DNA from: Microbacterium sp.
GTDB lineage: Bacteria > Actinomycetota > Actinomycetes > Actinomycetales > Microbacteriaceae
Assembly (NCBI GenBank): GCA_003248845.1
Contig: QFPD01000159.1
Span: 1-5,637 of the forward strand
Length of the DNA stretch: 5,637 nucleotides
Direction of reading: 5' to 3'
A model generated the notes under the pieces. That model saw nothing but the letters and a program-made list of their open reading frames with translations. It made no database searches and was not told the DNA's origin. The position numbers and the translations under genes are program-made. Positions 1-4,853 of this stretch are shown here, in pieces; the stretch's first letter is position 1, and each line of letters opens with the position of its first letter.

Positions 1-1417
1 GATGCCGCGCGTGCCCGCCACCATGATCGTGTGCGATTCGACGACCGGCATGCTGCGCGGCATCCACGAAGTCGACGACCGACTGCGCACGGCCCGATGC
101 CGGGCCCAGAGGATCGGCGAGCGCGATCGCGACACCGGTGTGACGCTGGTATGGCACGACGCCGGTGGACGTGCGCAGGTAATCGTTGCCGTCCCACGTC
201 GCCATCCACGAGAGCGTGCCTCCCCCGGACGACCGGATGAGGGCCTTCACCTCATCGACGCTCGGCTGCGTCGCGGATCCTGCCGCACTCCCGGAGCCGA
301 GCGGGTGGCGTGGCCGGGCACGGAACGCACCGCGGACGAGCGCGAGGTAGACGAGGTAGATCGCCCAGATGACGGCCGTCGCCAAGACGAGGCCCACCGA
401 TCCATCGTTGGCGGTGTCGGCCACCTCCTCCCAGCCCACGAGCCCGATGGTGAGCAGCAGCAGGAGCGCGACGAAGATGTTGAGGGATGCCACGACGACG
501 CTGACCACCCACGCCCAGTGGCGTCCCCGCCGCAGTCCGTTCGCGACCAGCAGGATCACGACGGCGCTGATCGCGGTGGACACCCACGAGGCATCCGCTT
601 CATCGACGATGGTTGCTCCGAAGGGGCCGTACGTCGGGACGATCTGGGTCACGATCGTGAGGGCGCCGAGCATGAGCGTGCCGATGAAGACGATGAGCCG
701 CTGCTCGCGCACGGTCGAACGCTGGGGCCTCAGCGAGCGGTCGATGACGAGCACGAGGAGCACCGCGAGCAGATGTTCGAGGTCGTCGATCGAGCCCCAG
801 AACATCATGTTCACGATGACGAAGGCGAGCACGACGAGCCATCCGCGCAGGCGCCACGGCGACGGCATGACGGTGATCGCTGCGGCGATGCATGCGAACA
901 GACCGCCGCTCGGGCCGACATCGACGGATGCCGCCTCCTTCGCCGCCCACGCCCAGTCGGGCGCGAAAGTGACGGCGCTCCACAGGAGAAACGCGGCGCC
1001 GAGGATCGCGAACAGCTGGCCGCCGAAGAAGTACGCGAGGGCGACGCGGGTGCCGCGCTTCCACTCGAGGTACGCCATCCCCCAGAAGCCCAGGATGATG
1101 ATCGGGTATGCGATCGGCGTGTCGAGGAGGAAGGTTCCGCTGAGCGGCGTCCACCACTTGCCCTTCTCGAACGACGGCAGCCCGTACGCGAGGTGCACGT
1201 AGAGGGGATGCCCCGCGATCGGCCGCCAGAGACCGCCCGTGATGAGTCCGGCCCCGAGCAGCACGCCGATCAGGAGCCAGGTGGCGGGGACGCGGGACAG
1301 CACCGTACGCGCGAATCTGAGGCTGCGTGCCCAACGGGTGGTGCGCACGGGAGCGTCGCTCGCTGCCGAGGCTGCAGTCGCAGGGGCGGGGTGATCGGCG
1401 GACGGCGCGTCGGTCAT
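1..1417 (-). CDS. Rhomboid-like membrane domain fused to DUF2156 (MprF/LysX-type lysyltransferase-like) protein, 3' end missing
   Basis: I translated this frame by hand; it stays open from ATG 1417 to the left edge (472 codons). The start has a good ribosome site, GAGGAG at 1423-1428, six bases upstream. Residues 1-40 are an Ala-rich cytoplasmic tail. About 45-365 hold some eight or nine hydrophobic segments. The first part resembles a rhomboid fold: GKWWTPLSGTF near 86-96, GPSGG with Ser170, and a later membrane segment with His215 (DDLEHLLAVLL), the positions of a rhomboid Ser/His dyad. From about 387 it matches the start of a DUF2156 domain (VDEVKALIRSSGGGTLSWMATW, split here as VDEVKALIRSS then GGGTLSWMATW; then ALADPLGP). 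That domain in MprF/LysX proteins transfers amino acids from aminoacyl-tRNA to phosphatidylglycerol, changing surface charge. Function here is inferred from family resemblance, and whether the dyad is catalytic is unknown. Codon-position GC suggests a frame change in the last ~60 bases (see findings). Confidence 0.8.
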   Translation of the reverse strand, partial: MTDAPSADHPAPATAASAASDAPVRTTRWARSLRFARTVLSRVPATWLLIGVLLGAGLITGGLWRPIAGHPLYVHLAYGLPSFEKGKWWTPLSGTFLLDTPIAYPIIILGFWGMAYLEWKRGTRVALAYFFGGQLFAILGAAFLLWSAVTFAPDWAWAAKEAASVDVGPSGGLFACIAAAITVMPSPWRLRGWLVVLAFVIVNMMFWGSIDDLEHLLAVLLVLVIDRSLRPQRSTVREQRLIVFIGTLMLGALTIVTQIVPTYGPFGATIVDEADASWVSTAISAVVILLVANGLRRGRHWAWVVSVVVASLNIFVALLLLLTIGLVGWEEVADTANDGSVGLVLATAVIWAIYLVYLALVRGAFRARPRHPLGSGSAAGSATQPSVDEVKALIRSSGGGTLSWMATWDGNDYLRTSTGVVPYQRHTGVAIALADPLGPASGRAQSVVDFVDAAQHAGRRIAHDHGGGHARH

Positions 1418-1493
1418 GGTCACTCCTCGTCGGCGGACACCTCCGACGATAGCGGCGCATGCCGTCCGTGCGCTCGCACTCTACGCCTCGTTG
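1418..1493 (-). promoter_or_regulatory. Gap between arsC and the rhomboid/DUF2156 gene, with hairpin next to the ribosome site
   Basis: This 76-base gap probably carries the leader of the membrane-protein gene. Read on the minus strand it contains a 5-2-5 palindrome (GTGCGAGCGCAC) and then a six-pair stem, CGTCGG with CCGACG (1443-1448 with 1428-1433, nine-base loop). The 3' arm of that stem abuts the GAGGAG ribosome site at 1423-1428. Neither palindrome is followed by a T run, so neither looks like a terminator for arsC. I see no convincing -10/-35 pair. Confidence 0.3.
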
Positions 1494-1898
1494 CTAGCTC
1501 ATGCTGCGGATGAGCTCCTGCACCCGCGCCTTGATGTCGTCGCGAACGTCTCGGACGACGTCGACGGGCTGACCGGCCGGGTCGGTGAGTTGCCAGTCTT
1601 CGTAGCGTTTGCCGGGGAAGATCGGGCAGGCGTCCCCACATCCCATCGTGATGACGACATCCGCCTGGCGCACGGCATCCGTCGTGAGGATCTGCGGTGT
1701 CGCGCGAGAGAGGTCGATTCCTTCCTCCGCCATGACAGCGACGGCCGCGGGGTTGATCGCGTCGCCGGGTTCGCTTCCCGCGGAGAAGACATCGATGCGA
1801 TCACCCGCCAAGGCACGGAGGTAGCCGGCGGCCATCTGCGAGCGACCGGCGTTGTGCACGCAGACGAAGAGGACGGCGGGTTTGGCGGGCTCGGTCAT
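1494..1898 (-). CDS. arsC: Arsenate reductase, low-molecular-weight phosphatase fold (mycothiol-linked type likely)
   Basis: A 134-residue cytoplasmic enzyme that reduces arsenate to arsenite; the length is normal for the family. The phosphatase-like loop is CVHNAGR (Cys13 to Arg19, the CX5R signature, followed by SQMAAG). Cys13 is the expected nucleophile. The region ITMGCGDACP carries Cys87 and Cys91, followed by IFPGKRYEDW and the general-acid motif LTDPAG (Asp106). This pattern is typical of actinobacterial ArsC proteins such as those of Corynebacterium, where mycothiol and mycoredoxin supply the electrons. The choice of reductant here is inferred from the lineage. ATG 1898 follows GAGGAA at 1903-1908. 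It is downstream of, and presumably co-transcribed with, the broken flavoprotein gene from the ArsR-controlled region. No key residue is missing. Confidence 0.93.
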   Translation of the reverse strand: MTEPAKPAVLFVCVHNAGRSQMAAGYLRALAGDRIDVFSAGSEPGDAINPAAVAVMAEEGIDLSRATPQILTTDAVRQADVVITMGCGDACPIFPGKRYEDWQLTDPAGQPVDVVRDVRDDIKARVQELIRSMS

Positions 1899-1916
1899 GG
1901 TGTTCCTCGCTTCGGG

Positions 1917-2152
1917 TCATGCGCGGACGGGAGTCTTCGGGGTGAGCGAGATGAGTTGCGCGGGCGGGGCGCAGCAGGCGCCACCCGGCGAGGCACCTGA
2001 CGCGTCGAACAGCCCGGCGCCCCCGCATACCCCGGTGTGCTCCCCGCCTCCAGCACGAGGACAGGCAGCCCTCGCTCGACGGCGTGAGCGGCGGCCGCCA
2101 GCCCCTGCGGACCCGCACCGATCACCACCACCGGCAGCGTGTCATCTCGCAC
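1917..2152 (-). pseudogene. Remnant of arsenic-operon FAD-dependent oxidoreductase (internal deletion, frameshifted)
   Basis: The GTG start at 2152 follows a strong AGGAGG (2157-2162). The first 38 residues are a clean FAD-binding Rossmann start: LPVVVIGAGPQGLAAAAHAVERG, here given as PVVVIGAGPQGLAAA then HAVERGLPVLVLEAG. After about 2040 that frame becomes Arg/Pro-rich nonsense. In a different minus frame, from about 2039 to TGA 1917-1919, reads HTGVCGGAGLFDASG then PGGACCAPPAQLISLT. From memory this matches the Cys-rich C-terminus (ETGVCGGAGLFD... CC) of the flavoproteins of roughly 400 or more residues that accompany arsR/acr3/arsC in actinobacteria. The two ends of one gene are therefore joined out of frame, with most of the middle lost, including the NAD(P)-binding region. 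The shifted frame from GTG 2152 would give an 85-residue peptide ending at TGA 1895-1897. An enzyme activity is very unlikely. Confidence 0.82.
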
Positions 2153-2165
2153 GAGACCTCCTCAT

Positions 2166-2181
2166 ATCGACGCATATCAAT
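2166..2181. promoter_or_regulatory. Putative ArsR operator, copy 1 (flavoprotein/arsC side)
   Basis: The sequence is ATCGACGCATATCAAT. It shares 13 of 16 bases with copy 2 at 2202-2217 and has the same outer dyad, ATCGA-N6-TCAAT. It lies 13 bases upstream of the GTG start at 2152, just before the AGGAGG ribosome site, where a bound dimer could block leftward transcription. The assignment to ArsR is inferred from location and dyad form. Confidence 0.55.
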
Positions 2182-2201
2182 GTATAAAGAGTCGAACATA
2201 G

Positions 2202-2217
2202 ATCGACAGATGTCAAT
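2202..2217. promoter_or_regulatory. Putative ArsR operator, copy 2 (arsR side)
   Basis: The sequence is ATCGACAGATGTCAAT, a near-palindrome (AT-GACA with TGTC-AT, six of eight pairs matching). It lies 20 bases upstream of the arsR ATG and starts 36 bases from copy 1. It is the better dyad of the two and is likely the primary, autoregulatory site. Confidence 0.6.
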
Positions 2218-2237
2218 ACGAGGGGCACAATCGAAGC

Positions 2238-2585
2238 ATGCCGAAGTCGCTGCCGCTCCTCCCCGCCGATGCCGCTGAGTGCTGCGCGACCCCTCCCGCC
2301 GACGCACTGACCGTTGCGGAAGCGGACTCGATCGCCCGCACCTTCAAGGCCCTCGGCGACCCCACGCGGGTGCGCCTGCTGTCACTGATCGCAGCATCGC
2401 GCGACGGGGAAGCGTGCATCTGCGATCTCACAGAGCCGGTCGGATTGTCTCAGCCCACCGTTTCCCATCACATGAAACTGCTCGTAGACGCCGGCCTTGC
2501 GACGCGTGAGCAGCGCGGCCGCTGGGCGTACTTCCGCGTCGTCACGGAAACGCTCGACCAGGCTGTGAGCGCACTCCGCCCATGA
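2238..2585 (+). CDS. arsR: ArsR/SmtB-family As(III)-responsive repressor
   Basis: A 115-residue winged-helix repressor that leaves DNA when it binds arsenite. The core begins at about residue 28 (ADSIARTFKALGDPTRVRLL, typical of ArsR). The recognition helix is LSQPTVSHHMKLL (70-82) and the wing is REQRGRWAYFRV (90-101). Candidate As(III) ligands are Cys15-Cys16 near the N-terminus and Cys60/Cys62 (GEACICDL). In Corynebacterium glutamicum ArsR1 a Cys15-Cys16 pair plus Cys55 bind As(III), so this protein fits that class rather than the CxC-in-helix-4 class of plasmid R773. No in-frame start exists upstream in the intergenic region, so ATG 2238 is the likely start; its ribosome site is weak (GAGGGG 2220-2225, twelve bases away). 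It is autoregulated if the dyads upstream are its operators. The stop overlaps the next gene's start (ATGA). Confidence 0.93.
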   Translation: MPKSLPLLPADAAECCATPPADALTVAEADSIARTFKALGDPTRVRLLSLIAASRDGEACICDLTEPVGLSQPTVSHHMKLLVDAGLATREQRGRWAYFRVVTETLDQAVSALRP

Positions 2586-3091
2586 GCGCTCCCGGCATCC
2601 GTGCGATGCGGCCCGAGGATTGGCCGACCGTCGAAGCCGTCTACCGCGAGGGCCTCGCAACCGGCAACGCGAGTTTCGGAGCGGAACCGCCGCCCTGGGA
2701 CACATTCGACGCCGGGAAGCTGAAGGCGGGTCGGCTCGTCGCCGTCGACACCGATGGCGACGTGATCGGCTGGATCGCCGCGTCGACGGTTTCCGCCCGG
2801 GAGGTCTACCGCGGGGTCGTCGAGCATTCGGTGTACGTCGCCACGCGCGTTCGCGGTGGTGGCGTCGGGCGAGCGCTCCTGGACTCATTTCTCGCGGCGA
2901 TGGACACCGCAGGAGTGTGGACGGTGCAGTCGAGCATCTTTTCGGAGAACCACGCGAGCCTCGCACTCCACGAGCGGGCGGGTTTCCGCCGCGTGGGTCA
3001 GAGGGAGCGCATCGCGCTCATGACATACGGTCCGTGGACGGGGAAATGGCGCGACACCGTTCTGATGGAGCGACGCCGTGCAGACGGGTGA
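2582..3091 (+). CDS. arsN1: GNAT acetyltransferase, phosphinothricin/arsinothricin N-acetyltransferase type
   Basis: A 169-residue protein of the PAT branch of the GNAT family, which transfers acetyl from acetyl-CoA to the amino group of phosphinothricin-like compounds. Markers are IRAMRPEDW (start of the fold), YREGLATGNASF (21-32), VEHSVYV (80-86), the acetyl-CoA loop RVRGGGVGRALL (89-100), SIFSENHASLALHERAGFRRVG (split as SIFSENHASLALHE at 118-131 and RAGFRRVG at 132-139) and the PAT-type end KWRDTVLMERR. ArsN1 proteins of this type sit in ars operons, and the P. putida one N-acetylates the organoarsenical antibiotic arsinothricin. The ATGA overlap with arsR (start 2582, arsR stop 2583-2585), with no ribosome site, means translational coupling and ArsR control. 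The true substrate could also be methionine sulfone or phosphinothricin; the arsenic link comes from context. Confidence 0.8.
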   Translation: MSAPGIRAMRPEDWPTVEAVYREGLATGNASFGAEPPPWDTFDAGKLKAGRLVAVDTDGDVIGWIAASTVSAREVYRGVVEHSVYVATRVRGGGVGRALLDSFLAAMDTAGVWTVQSSIFSENHASLALHERAGFRRVGQRERIALMTYGPWTGKWRDTVLMERRRADG

Positions 3092-3138
3092 AGTCCCCGT
3101 CGAATTGTGCGCGTAAGACCGGTGCCTTACCTCTGAAG

Positions 3139-3212
3139 TAGCAGGAGCGGGGCTTGAACCCGCGACCTCACGATTATGAGTCGTGCGCTCTCACCAACTG
3201 AGCTACCCTGCC
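3139..3212 (-). tRNA. tRNA-Met (CAU anticodon), elongator type
   Basis: All four arms fold: acceptor GGCAGGG with TCCTGCT, D arm GCTC-GAGC, anticodon stem CACGA-TCGTG around loop CTCATAA (anticodon at 3176-3178), T arm GCGGG-CCCGC with loop TTCAAGC, discriminator A. G1.U72 and G7.U66 are wobble pairs. No CCA is encoded. The sequence is unlike initiator tRNA, since the anticodon stem lacks three consecutive G-C pairs. A CAU anticodon could also be tRNA-Ile2 after lysidine modification, but the overall sequence looks like actinobacterial elongator tRNA-Met. It lies 31 bases after tRNA-Thr and is probably co-transcribed with it. Confidence 0.93.
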
Positions 3213-3243
3213 GCGATTGTCGCGGCATAAACCGTGACATGCG

Positions 3244-3315
3244 AGCCCCGAGTCAGGATTGAACTGACGACCCCTTCCTTACCATGGAAGTGCTCTGCCA
3301 CTGAGCTATCGGGGC
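3244..3315 (-). tRNA. tRNA-Thr (GGU anticodon)
   Basis: This 72-base gene folds fully: acceptor GCCCCGA with TCGGGGC, D arm GCTC-GAGC, anticodon stem CTTCC-GGAAG around loop ATGGTAA (anticodon GGU at 3281-3283), T arm GTCAG-CTGAC with loop TTCAATC, discriminator U. No CCA is encoded. It is the first gene of a Thr-Met tRNA pair. Confidence 0.96.
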
Positions 3316-3343
3316 GTTGAACCTGCGAGCAGGCAACTAGAAG

Positions 3344-3352
3344 AGGATACCA
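3344..3352 (-). promoter_or_regulatory. Extended -10 element of the tRNA-Thr/Met unit (candidate)
   Basis: On the minus strand the 61-base gap before tRNA-Thr contains TGGTATCCT, an extended -10 (TGN-TATCCT) about 28 bases before the mature 5' end. No good -35 sits 16-18 bases upstream; a TTGACG occurs 25 bases away. A 12-base palindrome, CCTGCGAGCAGG, at 3322-3333 lies in the leader and may fold in the precursor. Confidence 0.35.
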
Positions 3353-3376
3353 GAGCCGCGGCATCCGACCGAACCG

Positions 3377-4822
3377 TCAACCGACAGTGTGGGTGCCCGT
3401 CGTGTGCTCGTACAGCCACGACATGGGGTCGGTGGTGGTCGTGCCGTTCAGCAGAACCTCGAGGTGCAGATGCGGCCCCGTCGCCTTGCCGGTCTGGCCG
3501 ACCTTGCCGATGACCTGACCGGCCGTGACCTTCTCGCCCTGCGTGACCTGGAGTGAGCCGTACTGCATGTGGCCGTAGCGGGTCGAGACGAGCTGGCCGT
3601 CGATGATGTGGTCGATCACGACCGTGACGCCGTAGTCGCCGCCGGCTTCGGTCGCGATACGGACGGTGCCGGCCGCGACCGCGTGGATCTCGGCGCCCTC
3701 ACCGGGGGTGAGGTCGGTGCCACTGTGCGCCGACGAGAACTCGGCGAGGTACGACGACGAGCCGTACGCGGCGGAGATCGGCACCCCCACGGGGAACGGC
3801 CACTGGATCGGGGCCGACGGGTTGTTGACCCACGTGCCCTGCCCTGCACTCGCGAAGATCGTGACGCCCGACTCCGCGGCGAGGTCGGCCATCGACGCGA
3901 CGCCGTAGCCTTCGGGACGGTCGAGAGCCGCGGGCCGGGCGGAGTCGTTTGCAACGAACGCCTGGATCTCGCCGCTGTCGCGCTTCGCGCTCGTCGATCC
4001 GGCGGCTGTGAGGTCGGCCGTCGTGACGGATGACGGCGCGAGCGCCTCGGCGGGCGTCGTCGTGCCGACAGCGAGGAGGCCCACGATCGACATGACACCG
4101 ATGGAGAAGGATGCCGCGGCGACGCGCTGGAAGGCGACCACCCCACGGCGGGGGCGGCGCTGCGCCACGTCCGCGATCGATGCCGCTGCGCGCGGTGCCG
4201 CGGGCGCGGCATCCGCGACGGTCACCGTCGGAAGCGGGGTCTCCCCCGTGAAGGAGAAGAGCTTGGCCGCGAAGTCGAAATCGTCGTGATCGCAGGGCGC
4301 GGCGGATGAGGCGACGAACGACGCACCGGGAGTCGCGGGGGCGACGTCCGCGGGTGAAGCGGTTTCGAGCGGGGCGGCGACCTGAGCGAAGACCTCCTGG
4401 GCGGCCTGTCGCAGCCGGCGTCGCGCGCTCGGCTGGGGCGCAGCGCCGACCGACTCGGCCATGATCGCCGCCGCCACGTCGGCGACCACCGTCTCTGCGA
4501 TGGTCGGCTCGACGGACGGAGCGCCACTCTGCCCATCAGCGGTCCGCGGCGCCTCCTGCGATGGCTCGCGGGCCGCGGCATCCTGTGCAGCCGCAGCGCG
4601 ACGGCGCAGCTCGGCACGGGTGAGCGGAACGCCCTCCTCCGCCGGCGCGGGCACGACGGGTCGGCGGCTGGAGCGGCGCGTGGGGGGCGCGGCGTCAGCC
4701 AGAGGGGCTTCGAAGGTCAAATCGCAGAGCTCTCGTCCGGCCGCGCGGGGGCACGCGGCAAGGTCGTCGGGTCGTGATCGATTCCGCCGTTCGGGCGGCG
4801 AAAATAACGATCGGGTAAACAC
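3377..4822 (-). CDS. Membrane-anchored M23 (LytM) peptidoglycan endopeptidase
   Basis: A zinc metallopeptidase expected to cut peptide cross-links of the cell wall. The catalytic domain occupies roughly residues 340-470. It begins WPFPVGVPISAAYG; HSGTD supplies zinc ligands His366 and Asp370, YGHM holds His418, and HLHLEV holds His451 and zinc ligand His453. All key residues are present, so it should be active, not a degenerate EnvC-like activator. Residues 1-225 are an Ala/Pro-rich, low-complexity region with basic patches. About 237-256 is a single hydrophobic segment after RRPRR, placing the C-terminal domain outside. The GTG start at 4822 is doubtful: the first ~35 codons are AT-rich at third positions and lack a clear ribosome site. 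A TTG at 4718-4720 (LTFEAPLAD) preceded by GGACGAGAG is a good alternative. The 31-base gap to the upstream phosphatase gene would allow an operon. Confidence 0.88.
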   Translation of the reverse strand: MFTRSLFSPPERRNRSRPDDLAACPRAAGRELCDLTFEAPLADAAPPTRRSSRRPVVPAPAEEGVPLTRAELRRRAAAAQDAAAREPSQEAPRTADGQSGAPSVEPTIAETVVADVAAAIMAESVGAAPQPSARRRLRQAAQEVFAQVAAPLETASPADVAPATPGASFVASSAAPCDHDDFDFAAKLFSFTGETPLPTVTVADAAPAAPRAAASIADVAQRRPRRGVVAFQRVAAASFSIGVMSIVGLLAVGTTTPAEALAPSSVTTADLTAAGSTSAKRDSGEIQAFVANDSARPAALDRPEGYGVASMADLAAESGVTIFASAGQGTWVNNPSAPIQWPFPVGVPISAAYGSSSYLAEFSSAHSGTDLTPGEGAEIHAVAAGTVRIATEAGGDYGVTVVIDHIIDGQLVSTRYGHMQYGSLQVTQGEKVTAGQVIGKVGQTGKATGPHLHLEVLLNGTTTTDPMSWLYEHTTGTHTVG

Positions 4823-4824
4823 TA

Positions 4825-4838
4825 CAGCCGACCGGCTG
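4825..4838 (-). terminator. Weak hairpin between the phosphatase and M23 genes
   Basis: On the minus strand CAGCC-GGTC-GGCTG forms a five-pair stem with a four-base loop, 16 bases after the phosphatase stop. It is followed by TAGTGTTTACC, which is only moderately T-rich. It could be a weak or attenuating terminator, or part of the M23 leader. Confidence 0.25.
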
Positions 4839-4853
4839 GGAATGCGATGAACG

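Larger units (their letters stand above)
2153..2237. promoter_or_regulatory. Divergent ars control region
   Basis: These 85 bases separate the leftward flavoprotein-remnant/arsC arm from the rightward arsR arm and are clearly more AT-rich than the flanking genes. They hold two copies of a 16-bp repeat (listed separately), one close to each start codon. A TTGACA hexamer lies on the minus strand at 2211-2216, inside the right-hand copy. The nearest TATA-like element on that strand (TTTATA, 2183-2188) is 22 bases away, too far for a standard promoter. I therefore do not assign exact -10/-35 boxes. Confidence 0.7.

Noticed and set aside
600..1460. A 286-codon minus-strand frame overlapping the membrane-protein gene
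   Set aside because: It is Arg/Pro/His-rich with no domain and overlaps out of frame the gene whose translation shows clear membrane helices; this is typical high-GC frame shadowing.
2..1513. A 503-codon open frame on the plus strand
   Set aside because: It is the antisense shadow of the rhomboid/DUF2156 gene: Arg/Asp/Glu/His-rich, low-complexity, no recognisable domain, and facing a membrane protein with proper helices and a ribosome site.
3113..3130. GTAAG...CTTAC hairpin between the GNAT gene and tRNA-Met as a terminator
   Set aside because: Only five pairs with an eight-base loop and no T run on either strand; too weak to call, although a terminator is expected between these convergent units.
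3569..4289. Plus-strand frames opposite the M23 gene
   Set aside because: They have no domains and biased Arg/Ala/Val composition, and lie wholly antisense to a gene with intact catalytic motifs.
4784..4798. CCGCC-gttcg-GGCGG as a terminator
   Set aside because: No T run follows it on either strand; it lies within the nominal M23 coding region or leader.
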